From a bacterium (GTDB lineage Bacteria; Auribacterota; Auribacteria; Auribacterales; Auribacteraceae): 64,000 bases of DNA. The translations under genes and the position numbers were made by a program. Under the pieces are notes generated by a model that was not told the DNA's origin, searched no databases, and saw nothing but the letters and a program-made list of their open reading frames with translations. Positions 22,001-29,500 of the stretch are shown here, piece after piece; positions within the stretch are counted from its first letter, which is position 1; each line of letters starts with the position of its first letter. Location of the stretch: NCBI GenBank assembly GCA_018435605.1, contig JAHDNF010000006.1, positions 208,289 to 272,288 of the forward strand. Reading direction: 5' to 3'.

Positions 22001-22004
22001 ATAA
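7047..22004 (+). CDS. Giant secreted polyglycine-module surface protein
   Basis: A single intact frame of 4985 residues, starting at an ATG with AAAGGAG 5 bases upstream. A signal peptide ends at A-L-A-A-D near residue 31. Residues 30-3390 hold eight Gly-rich modules (G-G-G-G-G-A-Y-G-G ... G-G-G-G-R-I-A ... G-A-G-T-I-Y-I) joined by seven spacers of Asn/Thr/Ile-rich strands typical of beta-helices. Then come several invasin-type Ig-like domains (about 3390-3850), an IPT/TIG-like and other Ig domains, a FlgD-like Ig domain with S-P-N-G-D (about 4045-4140) and a CARDB domain (about 4250-4365). TSP3 repeats D-I-D-G-D-G-I follow (about 4496-4573), then a second Gly-rich linker, another CARDB (about 4658-4765) and a C-terminal FnIII domain (about 4894-4981). 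No anchor or PEP-CTERM is seen. It is probably a fibrous adhesin or surface-layer component; function inferred. The PEP-CTERM gene follows after 30 bases. Confidence 0.88.
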   Translation: MHQKNLGQGGSALLGLVLLFLFFCGNALAADLQLNGTTTTIDSVRSQVQGTNNSGTTSVGVANGSLFTAGSKILIITMQGAQAGQYEFNTISSINTNTLNLQTSLANTYNTNAQVIEVTEYDNVAITNSSILTCSEWNGATGGVLVLKATNLTLDSSSFIDVTGKGFLTSTGLGAGLNVTGSSGGGGGAYGGDGSDGFTANYGGAGYGIIHMPLIMGSAGGRNTTYARDGGKGGGIIFIQLSGTATINGTVKSDGQNPPVATTYTGGGGAGGSVLIMCSEITGSNNNSYITANGGGMTSDTYRGGGGGGGRVAIHCDSNKFNYPADADIQTYGGRGYNGVYGGAGTIYIKEGTDENLHIVSPDNNCDLTKLEQDGADIAINVMYVEWARIDYRNFEGCTIFDIRNSDLTLNLANPAVFDSIVFSVDLTGARTCILGSNVTAQTVTVAGLDTSNHAVLQLQTGVLINDKINLNGYTTLTNGIVMEDPVAVNLSNNDNDITNSSGAHIRFATLEMGTGSAFTNSGTAEVLGDTIVIGSGSVYQGAGSFSDSNNNMTVQAGGTFISQSVNPYYFDTVVIQTGATLTHSNNVSTQAYTLNFQCSGDFTIEEGVNIDLSGRGYNNTYGPGAGQLAYRRTSGSSGSANYYHGGGGGAYGADGGNGTPVSTTFGSGGTRYGSIINPVHIGSGGGNGVRQYTASGTTSISTTYLNAGNGGGAFIANVGGTFTCNSSINVNGTNATQYNNNAGGGGGSGGSINITATDFVSSNPLVVFQANGGSRYSSTSGSYGGGGSGGRIALKATNSYLFSGNITAYGGDGYRKGGTGTIYIKKGTAENLYITSDALDANRPYSYIDETGVLMQGELLDINSSDVQISVPLSCNTVSILDSRTNATTSSGINIGSLSIQTTQSRYSQLDMTASSGTVVIGSAALQGISTSYQSILRLPNTITHVSEIALGGYTGFYNYGTVDLCVLSNIDNDIYNYNPGHITFESLTIASSSYFFTSGTFDVIDDNMVIESGGHYRSQLAGSVPLANVLIKTGASVTQGQSTTTNIYKTMFSCTGDFTLESGATINVNACGYPNASGPGAGTSINQNSRGGGGGAYGGRGSNGYSNNPGGVEYDTIVNPTEPGSGGGDNTYSTASRGGYGGGAVIIQAEGNITVNGIIYANGENAYAGGTTRSGGGGSGGCINLNAPNIAIGSSSQLQAIGGNRDGTYYGGGGGGGRIALICSALDYQGSINISGGTGYYMQGGAGTMYIKDATTEKILVQGSNVTQDLTVIDDNNEPDPLNLDLLEVSSVNLLLLSVTQCDRLNVINSVVNVNPIVTMTIPTVDIAVNTSSVNRRTIFGGLLNAGDVSVQGYNTSYHAELELQNGSNILSSLITTGYTEIINNTTINLPSTYTMSGIDNDITNYGTVILPTFIVSSSSYVKNAGSILPVDTDLTIQSGGVYSFMKSGQDTFTDVTILSGGIMTHEQNTGAGYKVNLLCTGDLFVAGSVDVSQKGYIEVQGPGSGTNATTTNTGGSGGGHGGEGGKGVSNISGGMSYGSIMNPSTYGSGGGSNTSSPAQLGGDGGGIIHIEVQGTATINGTVKADGEKAPTTATYRSGGGGAAGSIKLTSDVLDGSGSIQANGGAYFGVNCYGGGGGGGRIAVYTASSNSFSGSYLAQGGQGYYGYAAPGTIYINNNGIQNFLIKNSGMSDGAKTIVTADGDSPSEFFLMDISNAIVEVNKFTSAVTLNSLNSNLIISVANSCDIETLTYILNAAVSSRNLQLPASTTLSSLTLQGYNSSNRAIATLPNGVEITSDITLNGNVTLNNYTTINLPNTFYINGTSNIINNYGHITFATLNLASTSLFNYGTVIILDKILTIESGSTYYITGQMPEPDYDLIIETGGTYVSRLADSVHFKNVTVYSGATMTHDPNTNTPQNKLAITCSGDFILASGAVIDVTGKGYTYDQGPGKGTMSPSASYGGGGAGYGGNGSMGYLNIAGGTAFGSINDPTYLGSGGGSTVNGSYGTGSAGGGAVDLNIAGTLTLNGTIRANGANVTSYNGSRCGGGGSGGSVKLVAATITGTETGARIEAKGGNKYSGSYYGGGGGGGRVALIADNICSYAGQFDLSGGDGYYQYGGAGTVYIHDSVSTHIKVIAVAATGERDITPLTDMSVPTEVETYEIKWANVQLTRLSACSEMDIVNSDVTINTASDCTIDALFMKVVAGAFNNRLLTCEPNTIINNATIVGYSTARQARITFKNGARILDRLETNGYTTVYNYTSINLPADYIRSGLDNDIYNYQTGSIVLPTLTLTANSYVQNFNDILPVDNNLTIDQNGTYDIAKNTQLTFVDVIVNGVLTHTQGTGQGYVANITCSNLTVGATGSIDVSNRGYVRSEGPGAGQNVHSTSNYVSGSGAGHGAQGSEGYNGLAGGAPYGSIVNPVLYGSGGGTNTARSTDGYGGSGGGVVLLNVANTLLVNGYIKANGQTAPAYYGGGGAGGSINITTGSFNGSGTIEANGGDRNTASSSYRPGSGAGGRIAIYCATKGYTGNVNAYAGLGYFGLAGAGTIYENIDGYTAMYIKNNAANNRNDTVINNDYQSPVTLDEFFAEHSTVNIQNMSSCTQMTINSATITFTSTPDLGTVTMQGTNSTYRAGLTLPEYSTVTLLILNNYCILNNSGLIELAHFNGNYVNLTNTATGEITFPVLDLNNYSEFRSYGTYTIQDSDMIVGPYSTYICTSNDQVVFDDLTIEGYGKITHLANTGQALARVNIRCTGNLTVLPNGSFDATGMGYSAGNGPGKGSNATSASYGGGGAGYGAYGNEGNSNVPGGIVYGSISDPLDLGSGGGSNTYSNYLGGSGGGAVVLVVDGTLTLNGFINVNGNQPVNNVTANGGGGSGGSVNITADIVAGTNSSAYIRANGANNYSTSNNGGGGAGGRIAVKCNAYTYIGSINTYGGSGRIAGADYRAGAGTIYKEINGEVAVEIINDSNYYITQTPITGIQLIDTLTVTSGDVTVNSPTAIGTATLLNSKVDFQPDTTLIVSSLSVTQNSTQYDNYVVKLKPNTTVANITMQGINTSYRTYLLVETGAVVTGTIAMNGYAYLHNYGDIGLLERTNTYNSFSNWSTGSVTLANLNLNSYDYILYGGTVNIVDTSTMNLLTGSTLEMNTLNRVQVGSARIYNSATLTHASNTSVKESIVNIHCTGNFTIDSGGQVDVSYKGYSSGNGPGAGENANSTVSNSYKGGGGGAYGGKGGDSQYASSYGGYGGNVYGDAANPMDFGSGGGTGYINTNPYYGGAGGGLVLLTVDGTLTVNGYIRANGQNPPSGANYASGGSGAGGGINISANAIVGSSSSYIEANGGTYNTSSYRNGGGGGGRIHIGYQTFTYSGTIRANKGTSYSPNNAQNGTVDVAADPAGVIVISAVPSSLYANSDEVSIITAGPVKDSIGQPVDDGTEVTISSTGAEIVDAIDVNPLLDGIQLYTVGGNVTFGLQAVQGTDPGTVVVEVRSVVGTAYGSKNIPIIVGNPVGIITLYATPEQLIANGTSTTTITSGVITDEFGNPVPAGVYITIYSSAGTITTPDATGTIAGRQVVTQADGTISFVLRSSSTTGTANITADSHQGSAHGEISVDMVAGDPDKLIVLIPGETFSKGSSTGKTGTPTMLPAGTNRTVTVMIVDAWNNRVISSTGLVELVSSQEFSTVSPSQQVFDGLTGTMTFSVTEVIAATGLTLGVNYLDDAGLSTVSAQYTIQAAPPANMQIILPGESVYPGSPAGKSGSPHYQRFGQPFWITVNIVDEYFNKVPGRSDLVTLTSNATSATLPQPNLSNGSAYCSVTISDLGFGKILTASVAAGTVSDGNSSSFGVFNSLPSILSVYPAQSQPGINKIITISGDEFADGAVVEISGGGIEVTNVHFVDQTQLIVTIYVQPTASIGLRDIRVINPDMADCMATDVFEVRDDEPPVISNLSIPAGATVGDIVTISFDVNELLGSAPVVTIAGYNATYQSGTGGLHYTYTYSVNGSENTGYVPVYVTVQDFVGHVGYAAGHLIFDFYPPVIVLKNIDPSVISPNGDFLDDMAYISFTWSDESNDFVVLVEIFSGLTPVKVLWDGPVNGKFFSRSWDGTNDIGNPVPNGNYLIKVTIYDPADNSVSQQIGTVSVDYTANQQPYIIFTKEVQFATVGNDFYVLPISLTNNDMFAAHSLTLLDVINTDSSVYVSFLDDPFQVTIGPQQVDTVDLYVDSNNPDSDRVDVQLRLVNELNDQVDYSNLRIYMNPVPKPDLVVNTQDISFDPKNPSAGSNVTISVTVRNVGNEIATNIPVRFTSFGSLIGSGVVTISSLEAGAEVTVDTTVSFATAGMKLISIDVDPDDIIDELDDFNNSTNKMLFVGNIPLLSGGIRVLAQMNSTIPAGSRVSISGTATYSLLVNGVPNYDYVVKGGSVFIDVKNLNGDVILHQGGWFTNVDGKFNLSFTMPAIFGHGDYVLVRISVTDYTFIGRIQLSAMVYEELPVTPNVTLSSPDIDGDGIANFEDPDIDGDGILNEYDDDMDGDGIPNDLDMVMLGPITGDPDIDGDGIPNYYDDDIDGDGIPNSTDPTPYGNSAFYGGGWGGGFSSGGSGFYSGSGYNGGRGQYFTSSGGGGFAGIYIPSGGKIFTGTGESVSGYQGDPLPLDSSMFDAYTHSQDIAFSNNNPQLGEEITISCIIWADGYGFRENIPVSFYEIYPALGVQKIGSTQYIQSLYAGYNALAMIGWQNFHEGVYIMEVAMDEGFTDANNKNNAATRALIVGQLNQLLDVVINLPIEDMTYLALKDNIQVNFEVWSGVDMLSPDDLDTLVLTCSDSLALVSDIVVVKNGELESGSFNPANNVFTVQMRAPLPVGDPVGDLYPGTMQVIAQRIDNDTVLNGSDDVDVNLTAGSEPPESINLFATSYAVQVTWPQAGQVNRYRVYRDDVPLADVEGTQIGGVYSYIDYYVIRGETYSYFVTSYDANGKEGIVTSPVSTVTIPTRDRR
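7590..17220 (+). repeat. Eight tandem coding modules with polyglycine cores
   Basis: Gly-rich cores lie at roughly 7590-8090, 8970-9525, 10318-10805, 11595-12075, 12930-13430, 14230-14705, 15415-15910 and 16705-17120. The period is 1.2 to 1.43 kb (about 400-475 codons). Each core runs from a G-P-G-A-G or similar entry, through G-G-G-G-A-Y-G, G-S-G-G-G, N-G-x-I-x-A-N-G and G-G-G-G-G-G-R-I, to G-A-G-T-I-Y. The last copy is degenerate at its end (N-G-T-V-D-V). The copies differ clearly at protein level, so the array is old. Runs of GGC codons, however, are nearly identical DNA between copies. Confidence 0.85.
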
Positions 22005-22034
22005 TAAATATTATATATCTACATACAGGAGGAA

Positions 22035-23030
22035 ATGATGAACAGAACAAAGTTAGTATTAACGATCCTGATAATCGGATGTTGTTATTGTCGAAATGTA
22101 TCGGGCGCTCCGACAATTTCAGCGACTTTCGGAGCGGACGGCGAATCCGGTATTTATTTTGATACGTCTTATAATGTATTTTCGAATGAAGCTCAAACGT
22201 CAACCCCCGGCATCAATTTTGCCGGTGCAGGCGGGGTTGGCGTATCACTGGCGCAGGTATTTGAATTTGACGCGGCGGTGTCGACATCTCTATCTTATGG
22301 AGAGGGTTATTTCATTACTGAAACAGATTATGCGGCCATTACCGGTATTACTGTAACACCGATGTATACCGATATCACCCCTGCTCAAACAGGGTTAAGC
22401 TATGTTTTACAGCATTATACGATTGCGAATCTGACATCATCTGCCTTGAGCAGTATCTGGTTTATAAGTTATGTCAATGCTGATCTTATGCGGGCAAGCG
22501 CTGGCACTAACCCGCCACAGCGTGTCGGGTTGCTCAATGATGAAAAAATCACGTTGTCCGCTGTTGCCGGTAGCAGTCTGCAAAATTTATCTGTACGGCA
22601 GTATCAAAACGATGGAACTGAGTTGTATGCACAAGCTGTTATGTATCATAACGGGTTGTCTGCGGTTGATGCGTATATGATAGCCGGACCCGGTACTCCC
22701 AGCGGCGGAGCGGATTATATATATAATCAGATTATACATAACGGAGCATCGAATTTTACAGACGCATTGCCGTTTTATGGTAGCGGGGAACCGGTCGAGT
22801 ATTCCGTTCAAGCTGAATACGCTTTTGCTTTGGCGTTCGATATAGGCACGCTAAGTCCCGGAGAAGCGGTGCAAATAGTGGTTGCGCTATCTACTGAAGA
22901 TGGAAATTTTGCGGAAGGATTTTTTTTCAACGAGTATCCGTCTTTATTCATACCTGAACCGTTGACAATTATTATGTTGCTTTTGTCTGTCGGAGCCGTC
23001 CGACTGCGGACACTCGGCAGGCATTCTTGA
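22035..23030 (+). CDS. PEP-CTERM sorted surface protein
   Basis: A 331-residue exported protein starting 30 bases after the giant gene, with a near-perfect AGGAGG ribosome site; it is almost certainly co-transcribed. A signal peptide spans about 1-25 (M-M-N-R-T-K-L-V-L-T-I-L-I-I-G). The middle is a beta-rich domain of no recognised family. The C-terminus has the full PEP-CTERM layout: F-I-P-E-P at about 306-310, a hydrophobic helix L-T-I-I-M-L-L-L-S-V-G-A-V and a basic tail R-L-R-T-L-G-R-H-S. In the known system, exosortase/EpsH-type enzymes recognise this tail in exopolysaccharide-producing Gram-negatives. No exosortase gene is in the window. The protein may partner with the giant protein on the cell surface; that is inferred from the operon. 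Confidence 0.82.
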   Translation: MMNRTKLVLTILIIGCCYCRNVSGAPTISATFGADGESGIYFDTSYNVFSNEAQTSTPGINFAGAGGVGVSLAQVFEFDAAVSTSLSYGEGYFITETDYAAITGITVTPMYTDITPAQTGLSYVLQHYTIANLTSSALSSIWFISYVNADLMRASAGTNPPQRVGLLNDEKITLSAVAGSSLQNLSVRQYQNDGTELYAQAVMYHNGLSAVDAYMIAGPGTPSGGADYIYNQIIHNGASNFTDALPFYGSGEPVEYSVQAEYAFALAFDIGTLSPGEAVQIVVALSTEDGNFAEGFFFNEYPSLFIPEPLTIIMLLLSVGAVRLRTLGRHS

Positions 23031-23129
23031 TATTGCCCGTGTTATAATCGCATACGCCGGTTTTGGCGCTCTATGGCAACAGGTAGAAGACTTGTATGTA
23101 GCAACCAGTTGAATTCATGCCAGAAATTT

Positions 23130-23145
23130 GCCGTTGTCAAACGGC
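23130..23145 (+). terminator. Possible weak terminator hairpin
   Basis: A 6-pair perfect stem GCCGTT/AACGGC with the 4-base loop GTCA lies 100 bases after the PEP-CTERM gene. It is followed by TACGTTTAAT rather than a continuous T run, so termination would be inefficient if it happens at all. Confidence 0.3.
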
Positions 23146-23290
23146 TACGTTTAATCAATCGTGAAATACCATCCGTAAGTACTAGTGAGTTTTATTATTA
23201 TATCATAATCAATCTATATATGGCTATAAAACTTTTACTATTAGGTTGGAATACCTTTTGTCAAGATTGCTCACTTGAAAATGCCCCGTC

Positions 23291-23320
23291 TTGACATTCG
23301 AGGTAGTTTTATGCTAAAAT
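23291..23320 (+). promoter_or_regulatory. Promoter of the Tiki/LRV giant gene
   Basis: A perfect -35 TTGACA (23291-23296), an 18-base spacer ending in the extended element TGC, and a -10 TAAAAT (23315-23320). It has the same TATGC/TGTGC style as the promoters at 3331 and 6764. The predicted start is near 23327, giving a leader of about 215 bases. Confidence 0.75.
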
Positions 23321-23371
23321 ATATTACGAAAAATGAAAGTTTTTTAGGAAACTTTGACAAATCTGAAAAAG

Positions 23372-23428
23372 GTCGTTGCGAGTCGTCAAAGATGGACGGA
23401 TTGCTTCGAAAGTTTTGTTCGCAATAAC
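23372..23428. repeat. REP-like inverted repeat in leader
   Basis: The left arm GTCGTTGCGAG (23372-23382) and right arm TTCGCAATAAC (23418-23428) are complementary apart from one mismatch, one G-T pair and the outer end. The arms also contain GATTGCTTCG-type sequence between them. This resembles the widespread interspersed palindromes built from GTCATTGCGAGGAGC and GAAGCAATC. The resemblance is from memory of such repeats, not from a search. Confidence 0.4.
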
Positions 23429-23543
23429 TCGTTTCCGGTTTGAAAAGTTCCTAAATATTAATCAAACATCCGGTAATAACGAAATATGCCGTTATGATAC
23501 CAAGAGGATGTTGTATTACTTTAGATTGGAGAATAGAAACGTC

Positions 23544-26500
23544 ATGAGGTTTGGGGGTATCTCTGTGGGGGGCGGTGTGTTTCGATTGATCGCCGTTTGC
23601 CTAGTTGAGCTTATGTTGTTCGACAGCTGTATGTATGCCGCTGATAAACAGGTTAATACCGTAGAATCGTGTGTGCCTGAGAAGCACGGGTCTATTCAGA
23701 TGTTGCATAGAAACCCCGATTCCGAAACGTGGGTCATCCATATTCAGGACGCTCATTGCAACTCCGAAGCGCAACACAATATAGCCGCTATTTTAGAAAA
23801 ACTGCGGCGCAAAGATTGCCTTGATATTGTGCTTATGGAAGGAGCCGAAGGCGCTGTCGATACATCTCCTCTAAAATCTTATCCCGATTCTAAATCAAGA
23901 AATGCAGTGGCTGATTATTTATTGGAATGTGCGGATATATCAGGTTCTGAGTATTTTTCAATTCTAAGTAAAGACGATATTCCTATTGCGGGAATCGAAG
24001 ACGGTCAAGTATATACGCAAAATCTTCAGGCGTTGCTCGACGTGTTATCTATTAAAGATAACGTTGAAGTTGTTTTTAATGAACTTGACTCCGAAATAAC
24101 CTCATTGGAAGATAAAATATATTCCGACCGCTTGAAACAGTGTATTGACCGGATAAAGAAATATCGAGACCATCAGATAGACACTACAGATTATCTAAGC
24201 TGGATCGACGAAGCGGTGTCGGTTGAAGAATCGGCGTCACCCAACTGCGCTAAAATTCTTAATATTGCTCAAAGAAGAGATTTTATAAAATTCTCTTTGT
24301 TGGATGATGAAACACGCGAACTGTTAAATGATTTTTCAGTAATGCTGTCGCGGGATGAGTTGGGGGAATTGTTTAGGATCAATCTTGAATACAAGATTGG
24401 CGAGTTGAGCACATACCGGTTTTACGAATATGTTGTCGGGATTATGGAAGCCAAAGATATTGCTCGCGAGTCGTATCCGAATTTATGCGCTTATGCGGAT
24501 TTGCTCGCGTTGTATGCTACAGTGGATAACAGCGCTGTTTCGCAGGAAATAGAGTCGCTTGAAAATGCTTATCTCGACCAGTTGTACAGTAATCCTCAGG
24601 AACGCAACCTCTACCTGTTATCACAGAGACTGCGGTTGTTGAGCGATTACTACAAGCTGGCGTTATCACAGCTTGACAGCAAGTATATTTTTGAAAATCC
24701 TCAATATTTTACTGCCGATTCTTTGGCGGGTTTGCTGTCGGGCGTAGACGCGCATGTATGGGAAAAGGTGCATGCAAGGTTCTCTTTGCTCGATTCTTAT
24801 CACAGTACGGCACAAAAATTTTATGAGCTTGCTATGCGGCGAGATAAGGTTCTTATCGATAATACGCTGGATAAAATGGCGCAGTCGGATAAAAAATTCG
24901 GGGCGCTTATCACAGGCGGGTTTCATACCCGTGGAATTGTCGAGCAACTCAAAGAAGCCGGTGTAAATTTTGCAGTGGTAATCCCCGCTATTACGCGCCG
25001 GACAGATTCTGATTTGTACTGGTCGGTTATAACACAGAGGAAAACTCCTCTGGAACAGTTTATTGAGAGCGCAATAAACTCGCTTGCTCATTCTTCGTGG
25101 CTTACGGAAAAACCGCTCGGATTCGACAGTATCCGCAGGCAGGTGAAGCTGTCCAAGTCGATCAGTTTGTTCCTTGCGGAATCGGCGGATAATATGTATC
25201 TTGATAATCCTTATCAGTCGCCGAACATACTTCTGGCGGAATTGAACAGGCTTATATCCGATTACGACGCGCGCCAGATAGAGCTTGTCGATTTTAAAGT
25301 CGTGGATGGTTTGCGGCTATATAATATAAGCGTAAACGGCAAGGAAATGTTTTATTATTTTGAAGGAACGGAATCACCCAAAACCTCGTTGCGTGATACG
25401 TTGTTGGGTGATGTACATGCTATTCTTGATAAAGAAATTAAGATTGGCGAAAAAAAGTCTGTAACAGTCTTCAAACAGGAAATAATGGAAGTGCTGGCTC
25501 CACGGTTCCGCCAGTTGGAGCTGGGGTTCAAACCGGCGGAGGATTCGCAGGCATCTCAGCTACTTAAGCAGAACAGGTTACACACAGCCGTGCTGGATTA
25601 TGCATTTATGACGAACAGATTCAATTTGAAAGAAATGTTTGAAGATATAACTATGAGGCACGGCTTGGATCTTGATTTCCGCTCCGATTTACAGCCGGTT
25701 ATAGATGACATGCTTGAAGACGGCTGGATACACGGTTCGTTCTCTTCGATAAAGTCGTCTTTTTCTCTGGCTGAAGATGTCAGATTGGCATATTATTTAA
25801 GTTTGATGGCAGAAAAAGATAATTATTTTCCGGAAATCAGCCAATTGCTTAGCTATTATATAGTTCCGTTTATGGAGAGCAATGTGGCAAGTTTGTTCGT
25901 TGAGGCTGGTATGCCGGTTGACGCTATCTTGAATATTATACAGCAACTTGAACGCAATGCCGTTTCCGGCGAAGACAGAACTGTTTTCACTTATACCGCT
26001 TCAAACGGGGTTGTTTACGAAGGACGTATATTTGAGAATCAAAATAATTTCCGGTATTTTCGCATGATAGAGCGTTCTTCGGTAGATATAGAATCGCTCG
26101 ACGCTTTATCGCAACTGGAACTGCTGGAACAAACCCGTGAAGAATATATCGGTTCACGGCAAATGGTAAAACTGGTAAACGAAAACAACACAGTGCTGGC
26201 GTTATCTCAGGAACAAGGCAAATATGTAGTATCGCTCATAGAACTTGGCGACGAAAAACATCCTGATACTATACTGTTTCAGGAGATACTTCCTGCGGAT
26301 GACCAGTTGCAGTCAAAGTTGCTGGGAATAATTCATGCAGTGGCTGAACAGTTTTCGGAATATGTGCAACTGCAGGGGCTTGTTGTTATTGCCGATAACA
26401 AAGCCCAATTTATCAATATGGAAGATATTCGTGAAGGCGTACTGAATGATATTTTACCTGATAGAAAACTTGCTGACCTGCTTATAGAGGAGCTTGGGCG

Positions 26501-29500
26501 TATGAATTCTGTAATCGCAGGGGCGGAACAGATGGCTCCGCTGGAATCGTTAACTGTTATAGATGACGAAGATATGACTGAAGGTGATATAACCAAACGG
26601 TTGAGCGGATATTCCGCCAATGCACTGCTTGAAGTCGCCAAAACCACTCGCAATCCTGCATTTTTGCGTGTTTTGGCTAAGAACACCATATATTCGCTTC
26701 CCGAATCCAGAGTGAAAATAGGGGATTATGTAACTCATCGAATAAAATCGGTATTAATAGACAACCAATTTACGCCGACCGATTCGTTGTTGGATATGGT
26801 TAATGATATGATGTTTTTCGAGTATCTGTTGTCTCGGAATCCGGATAAGATCAAGGCAATTATAGATCATCCTCGGGCTATATCGGAGCTGGTTGAAATT
26901 ATAGCAGACCGGATTGAGGAAAAGGCGGAGTTTATAGACGCTACGGATGTGGAAAATTTGAAAAAAGCAATTATAGAAAGTCCGCTTAGCGACGATACTC
27001 TTTTGATACGTTATTTTCAGGACCCGTCTTTAGAAGTGCGGCTTACCCTTGCGAAATCATCCATATCGGATTTACTGGCGGATGACCCGATGGAAGCGGT
27101 TATAGTAGAGGTTGCTCGTAATCAAAGCACCACTTTACATAACCTGTACCGGTTTGCCGAACCGGATCAAAGCAAATCCGTAAAACTTGCTCTGGCTTCA
27201 AATATCATGATAGATGAAAAGATAGTCGAATCACTGTTGGCACAGAATGATGAAGAGATTAAAGTCCGGCTTGCCAATACGCTTACCGGTTTTGATTTGA
27301 CGACGTTTAAAGACAAACCGGAACGACTCAACGATTTTATTCTGCGCTTGATTGTCGAGTGTGGAGATGCGGTAGACGCGGCTGTTGCACGTGCTCAAAT
27401 AAATTTGTCTACGCCTGTGCTTGAGGTATTGATAAATCAAGGCCAGAATGTTAGAGAGCTGGTCGCCGCTCGATCCGATTTGCCGGAACATATAATAAAA
27501 ACTCTATACGCTCAGAATGATCCTGTAATCAAACAACGACTTATTCTGAACAATAAAGTGTCGTTGCCTTATACGGAATACTTGAAAGCTATCAGAAAAA
27601 GCAAAGACGAGCAGAACGGATGGCGGACAAGGCTGGCTATCTCACAGCGCCAGCAACTGAATAATCAGGTAATGGAAGAGTTGGCTAAGGATACAAACGT
27701 AAAGGTCAGAGCTAATCTTGCTTTGCGGCCTGATTTGCCTGAAGATATTATGCAGGACTTGGCCAATGACCAAACAGCCTATGTTCGCGGATATCTAGCG
27801 GTCAATCCTCAGTTGCCTAAAGATATAGTCCGTAAACTTGCAAAGGATGAAACCGAGTTATCGCAGGGGCTTGTCGCAGAGAACGGCGATATTCTAGAAG
27901 GACTGAAACGTCAGGAAATACAGACTCTTCGCGAGAATCATGAAACCGTCGCTCAGCGTTTGACATCAAACAAAAAGATACTCGACGACCCTTACCTGTT
28001 TGACTATTTTATGCATGATTACCGCTATCATGAACATGTCATGAATCTATTGACCAAATATAGAAATGAGGCGTTGGACAACTATTACGCCCGTGAGTTT
28101 CACAAAGCCTATCACCGGTTCAAACGGTTTGCCGATTCGCCATATGCCTTGTATGGAACGCTGTTCCAATATGCTTGCTCCTTATATATGATAAGCGATC
28201 ATGAAGGCGCTCGGGAATATTTAAGGAGATCGGCTGATGAAAGAAACAATGTCTGTTCGACGATAGCTCTCGATTATATTGACCGCCATGGCGAGTTGAC
28301 AGAACCTATCTTGTTTATGCCGATACAGTTACAGACCATGCTTCAAAATATGCATCATGCCCGCGCAATTAGCGAAACCGATCTTCCTGCGGTTGTTGAT
28401 TTCATAGAGTTCATCGCCGCTCCAGTTCCTGCGGAATACAGGCCTGATTATGTTGCCGAGTCCGCTACGTGGTCGGAACTGCTCAACAACGAGTCTATAG
28501 AGCAGGTATTGGCTTTGGCTTTGTACACGTTGCGTGATGTTATGGATAAGGGTTTTATCGGTTGGAGCGACTCACTGGCTATATTAAAAGACGTTTTTCG
28601 CGGTGTTTCCGATTACCGGGCGATTCCGCGAAATTGGAATACCGTACGACAGTCCATGTGGCAACAGATCGTTTCTCGATCAAATTTGCATCAGAATGTT
28701 AAAGATGAGATGCTCGGCAATCCGTCGACCGAAATGGAATTTTTTATGCGCGGCGGTGTGCGCGGCGTAATAAAGTACAGGGATTATCTCGATTTTCGAG
28801 CAGGTATTGTCATGGATAATATACCGTCATATTTACGCGATGATATGGCCAAATCGGTCTGGACAGAGTTTATCGATCTGACTGAAGATATGTTGTTTAG
28901 CGAACCGCAGTACTTCAAGCGGCTTGCGCTTGTAAAACAACGGGGTTCTTACGGCGGTTTTGATAATGCTCTGAAGATCAGTTTATCGCTGGCCGGAGGA
29001 AAATATTTGTATGGCGAGGGTGATATCAACAAGATAGTCCGTTCTGAAGGCGGACATAGTATTGCAAACGGCATTTTCCATAATCTGGGCATGAATAAAG
29101 CTGTCGATGAATTACAGGATCGCTCGTCGGTTCTCAGGTTTCCAAAATACCTTGACGAACCGGAACATTCCGCAACAGTTACCGGAGTATACAGGGAACA
29201 TGATTCCCGTTTGATTGAGCTGGCGGACGTGTTACTGCAAACCAACGATATCGCTGATATCATAGCCAGCCTTGACAGATTCAGGGGACGCAACCTTATG
29301 GAAGATTTTGCCGTAAGAAATTCCCTGGCCGCCTTGCGCGACAATATTGACGACCATATGTCTAAACGCCTGATAGGGGAGTCGCTTTATTATTTATACA
29401 GAGATGAACCTAATCTGGACGTGATTGACGATCGACTGCCGTCTCTTATCGTTCAAATTAAGAAAATGAAAGATGAAATCGCTTCGTTTCCGTGGGATGT

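Larger units (their letters stand above)
23031..23543 (+). other. Intergenic region and leader before the Tiki/LRV giant gene
   Basis: A 513-base gap. After the PEP-CTERM stop there is a small hairpin, GCCGTT-gtca-AACGGC (23130-23145), without a proper T tract: a possible weak terminator. An AT-rich stretch follows, then the promoter at 23291-23320 and about 215 bases of leader. The leader contains an inverted repeat (23372-23428). A TTG-initiated reading frame runs through 23376-23543 in frame with the next gene. I judge it untranslated because the signal peptide begins at the ATG at 23544. Confidence 0.55.

Noticed and set aside
23073..23294. 73-residue plus-strand open frame between the PEP-CTERM and Tiki/LRV genes
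   Set aside because: No ribosome site, no domain, and its end overlaps the -35 of a clear promoter; it also runs through a small hairpin.
23376..23543. In-frame TTG extension of the 2697-residue protein
   Set aside because: It contains the inverted repeat and would place the signal peptide 60 residues inside the protein; no ribosome site supports the TTG.
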